NCBI RefSeq assembly: GCF_050490315.1
Contig: NZ_JBNPEO010000004.1
Location: forward strand, 114,228 to 178,227
Source of the DNA: JBNPEO01 sp050490315
GTDB lineage: Bacteria; Actinomycetota; Actinomycetes; Actinomycetales; Micrococcaceae
DNA: 64,000 nt
Direction: 5' to 3'
In this document: piece after piece, positions 33,282-43,500 of the stretch
How positions within the stretch are numbered: position 1 is the first letter of the stretch
Layout: each line of letters opens with the position of its first letter
Position numbers and translations under genes: made by a program
The notes under the pieces: model-generated
What the model was told of the DNA's origin: nothing
Seen by the model: only the letters and a program-made list of their open reading frames with translations
Database searches by the model: none

Positions 33282-33687
33282 TGGAGACTTCCTTCAAGTA
33301 TCCGCCAGCCTCAAGACCAGCGTGACGTTCAAAAAAGTTGGCAGTGGCTGGGTTGCCCGTTCGGAGGACCGACCACGCTGCACAGAGACCATAGAGCGGC
33401 AAAAACCCCAAGCCCAAACACCATGCGTACTGGGTGCAATGCCGTGCTTCGTGTCCCATCAGTACGGGATCCTCGGCGCTTGCACTCGTGCCACGGGGGA
33501 AAATAACCACGTTTCCAACGGTGAAGGCACCGGCCTGAGGGAACCGCCACCTATATCCCTGAGCGAGCACAATTCCGTGAGCGCCGTGGGAAAGAGTTGA
33601 GCCCGCCGCGACTGCCAGACCGGCGCCCAGCACGGTAGAGCCATTAACCAGATTTGCTACCTGTCGAACCCGCAGCGTCCACTTCAT
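33274..33687 (-). CDS. Small HExxH protein, DUF4157-like putative metallopeptidase
   Basis: 137-residue protein with HEARH at 79-83 followed by NFFERHAGLEAGGY, in which E120 or E126 could be the third zinc ligand, as in DUF4157-type minimal metallopeptidase domains. Two hydrophobic stretches (about 12-36 and 88-105) flank or follow the motif, so a membrane link is possible. Start ATG 33687 is favoured by TACGAT 6 nt upstream; a GTG at 33723 is in frame. Pairs with the SIMPL gene as an operon. Confidence 0.65.
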   Translation of the reverse strand: MKWTLRVRQVANLVNGSTVLGAGLAVAAGSTLSHGAHGIVLAQGYRWRFPQAGAFTVGNVVIFPRGTSASAEDPVLMGHEARHCTQYAWCLGLGFLPLYGLCAAWSVLRTGNPATANFFERHAGLEAGGYLKEVSNV

Positions 33688-33693
33688 TGGCTC

Positions 33694-33699
33694 ATCGTA
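33694..33699 (-). promoter_or_regulatory. -10 element TACGAT, leaderless promoter of the HExxH gene
   Basis: On the minus strand TACGAT is 6 nt before the ATG at 33687. Confidence 0.45.
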
Positions 33700-33794
33700 A
33701 CCACCCGGGAGGAAACGGCACACGCTCAGCTATTAGACTTGACCCTTGGAGCCTTGCTCCGTGCCCACCCCTGCCTCGTAGTTAAGAACAGTAA

Positions 33795-34853
33795 ATGTCT
33801 GAGACCACGCCCGGCGCCATTCCGAATCCCACGGATGAAGCCGCTATCAATTCTGCCGTTGAGGATGCCCTCGCCGCAGTTGCCGCCGCCACTAGCCTGG
33901 ACGAGCTCAAAGCCGTACGCCTTGCGCACACCGGCGAAAAGTCGCCGCTGAGCCTTGCCAACCGTGAGATCGGCGGCTTACCAAAGGACCAGAAGGCAGC
34001 CGCCGGAAAGCTAATGGGCCCCGCTCGTGGCCGGGTCAACCAAGCACTCACTGCCCGCACCGCCGTGTTGGAAGAAGAAAACGACGCGCGGATCCTCCTC
34101 GAAGAGACAGTGGACGTTACTGCCGCTCCGCGACGCCGTCGTGCCGGGGCCCGGCACCCACTGTCCACCCTGCAAGACCGTGTGATCGACATCTTTGTGG
34201 GTATGGGCTGGGAAATTGCTGAAGGCCCCGAAGTGGAATCCGAGTGGTTCAACTTTGATGCCCTGAACTTCAAACCGGATCACCCTGCCCGCGAAATGCA
34301 GGACACTTTCTTTGTAGAGCCTCCCGAAGCTCACTTGGTGATGCGTACTCACACTTCCCCGGTGCAGGTCCGCTCCATGCTTGAGCGTGAAGTGCCGATC
34401 TACGTTCTGTGCCCGGGCAAGGTTTTCCGCACTGACGAACTCGATGCCACTCACACCCCGGTGTTCCACCAGTTCGAAGGCCTCGCCATCGACAAAAACC
34501 TCAGCATGGCTGACCTTCTTGGCACGCTTGAGCACTTCACCCGTCAGATGTTTGGCGAAGAAGCCAAGGTTCGTTTGCGCCCCAACTACTTCCCGTTCAC
34601 CGAGCCTTCCGCTGAGCTAGACATTTGGCACCCGGGTGCCAAGGGTGGCCCGCGCTGGATCGAGTGGGGCGGTTGCGGCATGGTGAACCCCAACGTGCTG
34701 CGGGCAGCCGGTATTGACCCGGACGTTTATTCAGGTTTTGCCTTCGGTATGGGTATTGAACGTGCCCTTATGTTCCGCAATGAAGTTGGCGATATGCGCG
34801 ACATGATCGAAGGCGATGTACGTTTTAGCGAGCACTTTGGGATGGAGATCTAA
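33795..34853 (+). CDS. pheS: Phenylalanyl-tRNA synthetase alpha subunit
   Basis: 352-residue class II synthetase subunit; N-terminal coiled coil (about 15-90) contacts tRNA, then the catalytic domain with HPLSTLQDRVIDIFVGMGW, FRTDELDATHTPVFHQFEG (motif 2) and GFAFGMGIERALMFRN (motif 3). TAGACT at 33734-33739 is a plausible -10, giving a leader of about 50 nt. No T-box is visible. Two nt separate it from pheT. Confidence 0.97.
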   Translation: MSETTPGAIPNPTDEAAINSAVEDALAAVAAATSLDELKAVRLAHTGEKSPLSLANREIGGLPKDQKAAAGKLMGPARGRVNQALTARTAVLEEENDARILLEETVDVTAAPRRRRAGARHPLSTLQDRVIDIFVGMGWEIAEGPEVESEWFNFDALNFKPDHPAREMQDTFFVEPPEAHLVMRTHTSPVQVRSMLEREVPIYVLCPGKVFRTDELDATHTPVFHQFEGLAIDKNLSMADLLGTLEHFTRQMFGEEAKVRLRPNYFPFTEPSAELDIWHPGAKGGPRWIEWGGCGMVNPNVLRAAGIDPDVYSGFAFGMGIERALMFRNEVGDMRDMIEGDVRFSEHFGMEI

Positions 34854-34855
34854 GA

Positions 34856-37399
34856 ATGCGTATCCCTCTTTCATGGCTGCGTGAATTCGCAGCAGTACCG
34901 GCCAACGCTACGGCCGAAGACGTAATGGCTGACCTGGTCAAGGTTGGTTTTGAAGAAGAAGATGTTCACCGTCCCACGGATGAACTGCAGGGCCCCGTTG
35001 TGGTGGGTCAGGTGTTGAGCCTGGTCAAGGAACCACAATCCAATGGCAAAACCATCAACTGGTGCCAAGTACGTGTGGTCCCTGAGGGTCAGGAACAGAC
35101 GCTCACCCACGAAGGTATTGATCCTTCGGGTGTGCAGGGGATCGTTTGTGGTGCCCACAACTTCGTGGAAGGGGACAAAGTAGTTGTCACACTTCCCGGC
35201 GCTGTGCTTCCCGGCGACTTCCGGATCTCGGCGCGCAAAACCTACGGTCACCTGTCCGCGGGCATGATCGCCTCTGTGCGAGAACTCGGCATTGGCGATG
35301 ACCACGACGGCATCCTGGTGCTCTCCCGTATCGGTTTGGATCCCGAGGTTGGCACTGACGCCATGGAGTTGCTTGGTCTTTACGATCAAGCTGCCGAAAT
35401 CAACGTCACCCCGGACCGCGGCTATGCGTTCTCTATCCGTGGTGTGGCCCGCGAATACGCCCACGCCACCGGAACGGGCTTCACCGATCCGGCGTCCCAA
35501 GTCACCGCTCCAAGCACACTGAGCGGCGGATACGCAGTGAAGCTTGATGACCAAGCACCGATTTACGGTGTGCCCGGCTGCGATCGTTTTGTGGCACGCA
35601 CGGTCCGTAACGTTGACCCCACCAAGCCCACACCGGCTTGGATGTCTTCGCGATTGCGCCTGGCTGGTATCCGCTCCATCTCCCTGCCCGTGGATATTTC
35701 CAACTACGTGATGCTGGAACTCGGCCAGCCGAATCACTGCTACGACTTGGATAAGCTCTCCGGTGAAATTGTGGTCCGGCGCGCTGCTCAGGGCGAGAAG
35801 ATCACCACCCTTGACGCCAAAGAGCGCACGCTCGACGCCGAAGACCTCTTGATCACTGACGACTCCGGTGCCATCGGCATTGCTGGTGTGATGGGTGGAG
35901 CCAACACGGAGGTTTCGGACTCCACTACCAGCATTTTGGTGGAGGCCGCTCACTTCGACGCAGTCTCGATCGCTCGCTCACGCCGCCGTCACAAGCTGCC
36001 GTCAGAAGCATCGAAGCGCTTTGAACGTGGCGTGGACTGGAACGTGGCTTCTATCGCCGCTCAGCGTGTTGTGGACCTGCTGGTGGAACTGGCTGGCGGG
36101 ACAGCAGATGAAACCGGTACGGACGTTGGTGAGGCACCCCAAACTGCTTCTATCAACCTCCCTGCCGCCGCGGCGTCGAACTTGATTGGTATTAACTTCA
36201 CCACCGAGCAGATCGTTGGCTCGTTCCAGGACTTGGGCGCGACGGTGGAAACCACCTCGGATGGTTATTTGGTGACGCCGCCTAGCTGGCGCCATGACCT
36301 TGAAACTAAAGAGGACCTCATCGAGGAAGTCGCGCGATTGGTGGGCTACGACAAGATCCCCGCGACCTTGCCTGTTGCTCCGCCTGGCCGTGGTTTGACC
36401 CGGACGCAGCAACAAAAGCGTCGACTGGTCCAGGCTCTCGCTGACGCCGGGCTCACCGAGGTCCTTTCGTACCCATTTGTGAGCCAGAGCTCGAACAACA
36501 CCTTTGGTGTGGCAGAGGCTGGAGCGGAACGCCCGGCACTGAAGCTCGCCAACCCGATTAGTGAAGAAAACGGCTACCTACGGACCTCGATCCTGCCCGG
36601 CTTGATTGAAGTGGCACGCCGTAACCATTCACGTGGTTTCCGAGACCTTGCGCTCTTCGAAGCCGGCAGTGTGTTCTTGCCCGGCGATACCCTAGGAACT
36701 GATTCCATTCCTCCGCTCGGCGCCAAGCCCAGCGAAGAGGTTTTGGACGGACTGTACGACGGCGTCCCGCACCAGCCCTTGTACCTTGCCGCTGTTCTGA
36801 CCGGCAACGACTCGCCTGCCGCCGCCGGCCATGCACCGCGCGCTTGGGATTGGGCTGACGCTTTGGATGTTGTCCAAAATGCTGCACAGGTGCTGGGTGT
36901 TGAGCTGATTGTTTCTCAGGGAAGCCACCAGGCATTCCACCCGGGCCGGGTTGCCGCTTTGTCGCTGCGCGATGGCACGCTGGTGGGCTACGCCGGTGAA
37001 CTGCACCCGAAGCTCCTGGCGAGCTTGGACATGCCGGCCCGCTCGGTTGCTGCTGAGTTCAATGCTGATGCTTTGTTCGAAGCTGCGGCAGATGTGATTG
37101 TGGCTAAGCACATCTCCACCTTCCCGGTAGCTACCCAAGATGTGGCACTTGTAGTTCCGCGTGAGGTACCGGCTGAGGCTGTTCTAGAGGCCCTGCGTGA
37201 AGGTGCGGGGGAGTTGCTCGAGGATGTTTCATTGTTCGACGTGTATACCGGCGCCGGCATTGAACCCACCCATAAGTCACTTGCTTTTGGGCTGCGTTTC
37301 CGTGCAACGGACCGCACGCTCACTGCGGATGAGGCCTCTGAAGCTCGGGCCAACGCAGTAGCTTTGGCCGCTGAACGTTTCGACGCAGTTCAGCGCTAA
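34856..37399 (+). CDS. pheT: Phenylalanyl-tRNA synthetase beta subunit
   Basis: 847 residues: N-terminal EMAP-type tRNA-binding domain (about 40-155), B3/B4 editing domain with SSRLRLAGIRSISLPVDISNY-like sequence, B5 domain (about 410-500), synthetase core, and a C-terminal FDX-ACB anticodon domain (HISTFPVATQDVALVV to the end). Forms an alpha2-beta2 enzyme with PheS. Transcription ends at the strong hairpin 37404-37451. Confidence 0.97.
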   Translation: MRIPLSWLREFAAVPANATAEDVMADLVKVGFEEEDVHRPTDELQGPVVVGQVLSLVKEPQSNGKTINWCQVRVVPEGQEQTLTHEGIDPSGVQGIVCGAHNFVEGDKVVVTLPGAVLPGDFRISARKTYGHLSAGMIASVRELGIGDDHDGILVLSRIGLDPEVGTDAMELLGLYDQAAEINVTPDRGYAFSIRGVAREYAHATGTGFTDPASQVTAPSTLSGGYAVKLDDQAPIYGVPGCDRFVARTVRNVDPTKPTPAWMSSRLRLAGIRSISLPVDISNYVMLELGQPNHCYDLDKLSGEIVVRRAAQGEKITTLDAKERTLDAEDLLITDDSGAIGIAGVMGGANTEVSDSTTSILVEAAHFDAVSIARSRRRHKLPSEASKRFERGVDWNVASIAAQRVVDLLVELAGGTADETGTDVGEAPQTASINLPAAAASNLIGINFTTEQIVGSFQDLGATVETTSDGYLVTPPSWRHDLETKEDLIEEVARLVGYDKIPATLPVAPPGRGLTRTQQQKRRLVQALADAGLTEVLSYPFVSQSSNNTFGVAEAGAERPALKLANPISEENGYLRTSILPGLIEVARRNHSRGFRDLALFEAGSVFLPGDTLGTDSIPPLGAKPSEEVLDGLYDGVPHQPLYLAAVLTGNDSPAAAGHAPRAWDWADALDVVQNAAQVLGVELIVSQGSHQAFHPGRVAALSLRDGTLVGYAGELHPKLLASLDMPARSVAAEFNADALFEAAADVIVAKHISTFPVATQDVALVVPREVPAEAVLEALREGAGELLEDVSLFDVYTGAGIEPTHKSLAFGLRFRATDRTLTADEASEARANAVALAAERFDAVQR

Positions 37400-37403
37400 C
37401 CAC

Positions 37404-37451
37404 TAAATGGAAGTGCCCCCAGGATGCTTATCCTGGGGGCACTTCCATTTA
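37404..37451. terminator. Bidirectional terminator, 22-bp perfect stem
   Basis: A perfect 22-bp inverted repeat with a 4-nt GCTT loop, A-rich at its left and T-rich at its right end, between convergent pheT and ppk2. The strongest hairpin in the window. Confidence 0.92.
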
Positions 37452-37505
37452 TGGGATACGGCTACTTTTTCTAGCAGGCTGTTGATCCGGTCCGTGGTTT
37501 GCGGC

Positions 37506-38390
37506 TTAGAACTCTTCGCCCTCGGCAATCACTGCGGCGGCTGAGCCTACGATGTGCGGATCTGGTGTGCCTGCGATTTCACGGTCCTTGCCCTCGTAAT
37601 CAAAGAGGCTGAGCACATGCCGCATCGCTTCGATCCGAGCACGCTTTTTGTCGTTGCTTTTCACAACTGTCCAGGGCGCCCAGTCCGTGTCAGTTGCAAC
37701 AAACATTGATTCCTTAGCTGCAGTGTAGGAATCCCATTTGTCCAGCGACGCCAAGTCCATGGGGGAGAGCTTCCACTGGCGAACCGGATCCACCTGGCGG
37801 ATGGTAAAGCGGGTCAGCTGTTCAGTGCGGGAGACGGAGAACCAGAACTTAACAACGTCAATGCCATCGTTGACCAGTAGCTGCTCGAAGGCTGGCGCCT
37901 GGCGCAAGAACTCTTGGTACTGGTCCTCGGTGCAGAAACCCATGACCCGTTCCACACCAGCCCGGTTGTACCAAGACCTATCAAACATCACCATTTCCCC
38001 GGCCGCCGGTAGGTGTTCCACATAGCGCTGGAAGTACCACTGGGTTTGCTCACGCTCGCTGGGCTTTTCCAGCGCTACTACGTGAGCCCCACGGGGATTG
38101 AGGTGTTCGGTGAAGCGCTTGATAGTCCCGCCTTTACCGGCAGCGTCGCGGCCCTCAAAGACCATCACGACACGGCGGCCAGTGGACTTGACCCACTTTT
38201 GGAGTTTGAGCAGCTCGATTTGTAACAAACGTTTGTGCAGTTCGTAGTGTTCCCGGTCCATCCGCTCGCTGTACGGATAGCCTTCGCGCCAGGTGTCCAC
38301 AGGGAGTCCAGACGCATCCAGCAGGATGGGATCGTCGTCGTCGTTGTCCAAAACGGTGTAGCCAGGCATGGCAAGATTTGAAAGGTCCAC
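37506..38390 (-). CDS. ppk2: Polyphosphate kinase 2 (PPK2 family)
   Basis: 294-residue kinase that moves phosphate between polyphosphate and nucleoside diphosphates. Walker A EGRDAAGKGGT is at 79-89, the lid region contains TIKRFTEHLNPRGAHVVAL, and Walker B FDRSWYNRAGVE is at 136-147. The single-domain form belongs to class I. GTG 38390 is chosen because TACAGT lies 6 nt upstream; ATG 38369 is the alternative. Confidence 0.93.
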   Translation of the reverse strand: MDLSNLAMPGYTVLDNDDDDPILLDASGLPVDTWREGYPYSERMDREHYELHKRLLQIELLKLQKWVKSTGRRVVMVFEGRDAAGKGGTIKRFTEHLNPRGAHVVALEKPSEREQTQWYFQRYVEHLPAAGEMVMFDRSWYNRAGVERVMGFCTEDQYQEFLRQAPAFEQLLVNDGIDVVKFWFSVSRTEQLTRFTIRQVDPVRQWKLSPMDLASLDKWDSYTAAKESMFVATDTDWAPWTVVKSNDKKRARIEAMRHVLSLFDYEGKDREIAGTPDPHIVGSAAAVIAEGEEF

Positions 38391-38396
38391 GCGCAG

Positions 38397-38402
38397 ACTG
38401 TA
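38397..38402 (-). promoter_or_regulatory. -10 element TACAGT, leaderless ppk2 promoter
   Basis: On the minus strand TACAGT is 6 nt before the GTG at 38390. Confidence 0.5.
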
Positions 38403-38493
38403 CGTCGGTCAAGTGAACCGAAAGTGAACACGCGCGTTGGGCGTCCGGTAGGCGTTACTGTCCATAAGTTGAGCAGAAAGCAGGGAGGTTGGT

Positions 38494-39192
38494 GTGGTCC
38501 CGGTTGACGTGATGTCCCGCAGACTTTCGCCGATGACTCCGGCCCTTGAATTCGCCTGCCGGGCCGAGTTGGATGCCGCCGAATGGGCTCGGGCGGATCG
38601 TTTGCTGAAGCACTCCGATGCCCAAGAGTTCCTCCTAGCCCGGTTGTTCCAGAGACGTTGGGTTTCCGAGCTTTTAGGGGTCCGGCCCGAGGCGCTAGTC
38701 ACCGCCTACTTCTGTCCGGACTGCTCAGGGACTAAGAGCGGAGGCAGTAACGCGCCAGATCATGGCCGGCCAGGTTACTTGTACGACGGCGTGAGGGCAC
38801 CTGTTGCACTCAGTGCCAGCCGGGCGGCTGGTTGGGCAGTGTTTGCTGCCGCTATCTCGCCGCCAGAGGGATTTGCGCTCGGCGTGGATGTTGAAGATCC
38901 CGCCGCGATATTTAGCGGATTCGATTCCGTAGCGCTGACCGATGCTGAGCGGGCGCTAGTGGTTGCGGCGGATTCAGAGGAGTATCCCAGGCTGGAGGTC
39001 CATACGGTCAAGCAGCGATTGCGTGCGAACTTCTGGGCCAAAAAAGAGGCCTTCCTCAAGCTACGAGGGACAGGATTGCGCACTGATCCGGCAACTATTG
39101 ACACCACACAGCTTCGTGGGGTGCGCACCATGTCTGCACAGGAAAGTGGGCTTCCGGAGCAACTGGTTGCTGCGGTAGCACTTGCCGGCTAA
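38494..39192 (+). CDS. 4'-phosphopantetheinyl transferase, Sfp type
   Basis: 232-residue enzyme that moves phosphopantetheine from CoA to a serine of carrier domains. Magnesium-binding GVDVED is at 130-135 and WAKKEAFLKLRGTG at 181-194, with correct spacing for the Sfp group; RLFQRRWVSELLG near residue 51 is also typical. AGGGAGG lies 6 nt before the GTG. Its only visible client nearby is the carrier domain (S554) of the Pls/PosA synthetase at 40587-44528, so activation of that protein is a reasonable inference. Confidence 0.85.
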   Translation: MVPVDVMSRRLSPMTPALEFACRAELDAAEWARADRLLKHSDAQEFLLARLFQRRWVSELLGVRPEALVTAYFCPDCSGTKSGGSNAPDHGRPGYLYDGVRAPVALSASRAAGWAVFAAAISPPEGFALGVDVEDPAAIFSGFDSVALTDAERALVVAADSEEYPRLEVHTVKQRLRANFWAKKEAFLKLRGTGLRTDPATIDTTQLRGVRTMSAQESGLPEQLVAAVALAG

Positions 39193-39202
39193 GGCGTATC
39201 CG

Positions 39203-40534
39203 CTACGGCAACTTCGGCAGCTTTTCTGCGTACAACCACGGCTCAAGCAACTCGGCGGCTTTGAGCCCCGGAACTAGCTCCACGGCCAGCTTCACGAAGT
39301 CCTCTGTTGATACGTTGCCGTGCCGGAACCGGGCAACCCATTCCTGCAATAGTGGGAAAAACTGTTCCTCACCAATCCGCACCCGCAAGGCATGGAGGGC
39401 CAGAGCTCCGCGTTTGTACACACGGTCATCAAACATCAATTCAGGTCCGGGATCGCCAACTCTGATGTCTTGGGGGAGACCTGAGAGTTTCTTCCACGCT
39501 TCGGTAGCCCGCTGAGTCGCGGTCATCACCCCGGCGGCCTCGGACCATACCCATTCGGCGTAGCAGGCAAATCCTTCGTGGAGCCAAATGTCTTTCCAGC
39601 GGTTGAGCGTTAGCGAGTTCCCAAACCATTGGTGGCTGAGTTCGTGAGCAATGAGCCGCTGAGCTTCCCACGAGGTGCTCAAGTGGTTGCGGCCAATAAT
39701 GGACATGCCTTGGGCTTCGAGCGGGATTTCTAGCTCGTCCTGGGTAACAACTACGCCGTACTCACTAAACGGGTAGGGGCCAAAGCAATACTGAAAAACG
39801 TCCATCATGCGTGGCTGTTCGGCCAAGGCAGTGAGTGCTTCACCGCGAAGTTCCGCTGGCACGGCTACCACTTGGCGAACCGGAGAGGATGAGTCCTGTG
39901 TGGCTGGCAGTTCTACCGGGTTGTAGCGTCCGATCTGAACGGTGGCCAAGTAGGTGGCCATAGGCTCTCTTTGTTCATACACCCATGTTTCTCGGCTGGA
40001 TTTGGACGTGCGGCGCACGAGTTTTCCGTTGCACACAGCCCGGTAGTTGTCGTCAGTGGTGACGGCAATGCGGTAGCTGGCTTTCTGGCTTGGATGGTCG
40101 TTGCAGGGAAACCACGAAGCGGCGCCGTCGGGTTGGCCGGCAACGAGTACGCCGTCGGTCAGTTCTTCCCATCCGACCTCTCCCCAGAGTCCAGTGCGGG
40201 GCCGCGGGTTGCCTTCGTAGCGAATGTCTAAGCGGAATTCTTGCCCTTTGGCGATCGGGTCCTTGGGCACGATCACCAGGTGGGCGCGGCGTTGGCTGAA
40301 TTTCTGAATCGGGCGGCCATCTAACTGAACCTTGAGGACTTTCAGGCCCACCAAATCAAGGACAATGCTTTGGGTTTTGGTCCCGGCGGTCGCATACAGC
40401 GTTGCCTTGGCGCTGAGCTTGTTGCTGGCCAGCTTGTAGTCCAAGTCCAGGTCATAGTGATCCACGGAATAGACGGTGCTGCCATGCTCCGGGGTGTACG
40501 AATCCTGGGTGGTGTTGGTACTGGACGTGCTCAT
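39203..40534 (-). CDS. M1 family zinc metallopeptidase (aminopeptidase)
   Basis: 443-residue aminopeptidase containing the N-terminal beta domain and the thermolysin-like domain, but lacking the large C-terminal helical domain of PepN. Zinc motif HELSH at 297-301 with E320 (LHEGF) is intact. The substrate loop reads EAQGM (273-277) where PepN has GAMEN. No signal peptide is visible. It follows the Pls/PosA gene by 52 nt on the same strand and is probably cotranscribed, which suggests it could trim or degrade the polymer made by that enzyme. Confidence 0.88.
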   Translation of the reverse strand: MSTSSTNTTQDSYTPEHGSTVYSVDHYDLDLDYKLASNKLSAKATLYATAGTKTQSIVLDLVGLKVLKVQLDGRPIQKFSQRRAHLVIVPKDPIAKGQEFRLDIRYEGNPRPRTGLWGEVGWEELTDGVLVAGQPDGAASWFPCNDHPSQKASYRIAVTTDDNYRAVCNGKLVRRTSKSSRETWVYEQREPMATYLATVQIGRYNPVELPATQDSSSPVRQVVAVPAELRGEALTALAEQPRMMDVFQYCFGPYPFSEYGVVVTQDELEIPLEAQGMSIIGRNHLSTSWEAQRLIAHELSHQWFGNSLTLNRWKDIWLHEGFACYAEWVWSEAAGVMTATQRATEAWKKLSGLPQDIRVGDPGPELMFDDRVYKRGALALHALRVRIGEEQFFPLLQEWVARFRHGNVSTEDFVKLAVELVPGLKAAELLEPWLYAEKLPKLP

Positions 40535-40586
40535 CTAAGGAGGCAGCCTCGCTTTGTATTGTGGTGGGTCTTTGACGCTATCAGGG

Positions 40587-43500
40587 CTACTTGGGTCTAG
40601 CCCAAGGACTCACCGGGTTTCCCATCCAGTATGTGCCAGCGGGCACTGTTTCACCGCGCATCACCAACGACGCCGGACCAACTGTTGCGCCGTCGTCGAG
40701 CATTGCGCCGGGGAGGATTACGCCGTGGGGACCCATAGTGGAACCTCGCATCAGTTGCACTTTATCCATGCTCATAATTCGGTCGTGGAAGAGATGGGTT
40801 TGGATCACGCATCCGCGGTTCACGGTGCTGCTTTCACCAAGTTCCACGAGGTCTGCCTCGGGGAGCCAATAGCTTTCGCACCATGCGCCGTGGCCGATCT
40901 TGGCTCCTAGACCGCGAAGCCACCACACCAGTGCTGGTGTGCCGCTCGCTGCACGCGCAAACCAAGGCGCTGAGACCATCTCCACAAAGGTATCCACCAC
41001 TTCGTTGCGCCAGATAAAGGAACTCCAGAGCGGGTGTTCACCTGCTTTGATCCGTCCCACCAGCACCCATTTGGCCACTACTGAGCTGACTGCTGCAATG
41101 GCGCCGGCTCCTAGCATCACTACGCCGCAGAGCAACGCTGCAACAAAGTAGTTAGTGTGCAGGGCGATCCAGTCCAGGGCCACCATCACTCCAACGCTGA
41201 TGTAGCCAACAAGCATTACGGGGAACAACCTGCAGGCCTCCCAAATTGCCCGTGCCACCTTGAGCCGAGTAGGTGGCTGGAAGGTGCGGCTTTGGTCAGT
41301 TGCTTGGGCCACTCGACGCAAGCGAACCGGCGGGCTACCCAACCACGATGTGCCGGACTTCGCCTTGAGCGGCGTAGCTGAGAGGACAGCTACCAGTGAG
41401 TTTTTGGGAACGTTGCGCCCCGCAGCAGTCATACCGGAGTTGCCGAGGAAAGCTCGTTTGCCAACTTTGGCTGGGCCGATCTTCATCCAACCGCCGCCCA
41501 GCTCGTACGAGGCCACCATGGTGTCGTCTGCCAGGAATGCACCATCGCCCACGGTGGTCATCTTTGGCACCAGCAGCACAGTGGAGGCTTCCACGTTTTT
41601 GCCGATTTTTGCGCCGAGCAGGCGCAACCAAATAGGGGTGAAGAGGCTTGCGTAAATGGGGAACAACAGATCGCGTGCCATGTCCAGCACTCGTTCGGTG
41701 GCCCAGACCTGCCAGCCAATCCGGCTGCGGACCCGGTAGTGGCCGGCTTTCAGGCCAATGCCCAGCGCGCGAGTGGTAGCAAGGATGAGGAGGAGATTGC
41801 CGGCAAACCACACTAGAGCGCCCAGAGGGATCGACCACAACAGTGCAGGCCATGCCGCAAACAAGGTGTTGTAGCCGCGGATCGAGGCGATCACTACCGT
41901 GGAGGCTAGAGCAGCTGAAGCGTAGGGGATCAACGCCAAAAAGGCTGAGGCGGAGGCAAACGCGGCAAACCACATACGCTCAAGAAATTTGTTGGTGTAC
42001 GGGAGTGTATCGGGCCACTCGTGGGTAGCTTTGCCTCTACGTTCGGCAGGGGAACCGGCCACCGACTGTCCGGCTTTGACCTTGCCAAAAACTGCCGATC
42101 CGGCCTCAACATGTGCGTCGGCACCAACCCGTGCTCCGGGCATCAGTGTTGATCGTGCACCAACTGTGGCATTTGCCCCAATGGTGATGGCACCAATGTG
42201 GACCGTGTCGCCGTCGATCCACCAACCGGAGAGGTCAACTTCGGGTTCAATATTGCAGCCGTTGCCCAAGCTCAAGAGCCCAGTGACCGGCGGCAAGGAG
42301 TGCAAATGGACATCTTTGCCCACTTTGGCACCGAGGGCACGGGCATAGTACGGAACCCACGGTGCGCTTGCTAGGCCAATAGCGCCAGCAAGGTCGGCGA
42401 TTTGTTCTGCTAGCCACAAGCGTAGGTGTACCCGCCCGGAGCGCGGGTAGCGGCCTGGCCGGATACCACGCAGCAGGACGCGCGCGGCAGCAACCGAGAT
42501 GCCCATACGCCCCAGGGGGCTAACAAAAACCAGCCACGAAGCAAGCACCCACCACCATGAAACCGTGGGAGCTACAGCGAGGACGCCCCAAGCGGAGAGC
42601 AGATTATTGACCGCCATCAGATACGTCAGCCAACGCATACCAACCAAAATGTGCAGTGGAATGCCCATTAGAGTTTGGAACACCTGCGCTTTGCGGGTTG
42701 TCCGGCGAACCGGGCGTTCCTTGGCTTCAACCGGGACGTAGTCCTCAGGAAGAGATTGCTTACAGACGTCGATCAGGGCGCCAACTCGCGGGTGGGCGTA
42801 AATGTCAGAAACGCGAACTAGGGGGTACCGGACCCGCAACGAAGAAACAAGCTGGGCAGCCGCCAGGGAACCACCACCGTGGGCAAAGAAATCTGCGTCC
42901 AGACTCGTCGCCGGGGTTCCCAGTACTGCTGACCACTGTTCAATAATCCAGCTTGAGTCTGCGTCAAGATTTAGCGGCGCAGCATCGGCCTCTGCTGCAC
43001 CGGCGCCTGCCAAAGGCCACGGCAGTGCAGCGCGGTCCACCTTTCCGCTGGTTTTGGTGGGAAGCTCGTTGACAACTGTCAGCAAAGGAATGAGAGGTGC
43101 TGGCAAAGACTCGGACAACAGTTCCCGGAATTTTCCAAGGTCAGGTTCTGCACCGGACTGGGCGACGGCGAGATACCCCACCAGAATCTGGTTGCCGGCC
43201 GCTGAGGTTTTAACAGCCGCGGCTGCTCCTGCGAGGCCGGGGAGCGATTGGAGCGCTGAATCGATCTCACCGAGTTCAATACGTCTGCCACCGAGTTTCA
43301 CTTGCTCGTCTGCGCGGCCTTGGAAGATGAGACCCGCGTTTTCACAACGAACCAAGTCGCCGGAGCGGTAGGCCCGGTCCCAGCCAAGGCTTGGCATCGG
43401 TGCGTACTTCTCGGCGTCCTTGGCGGGATCCAAGTAGCGGGCTAGTCCCACGCCGCCAATAATCAGCTCGCCAACCTCACCTTCGGCCACTGGAACACCG

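Noticed and set aside
33734..33794. T-box or other tRNA-sensing leader before pheS
   Set aside because: The leader is only about 50 nt and shows no specifier loop, T-box sequence or terminator pair.
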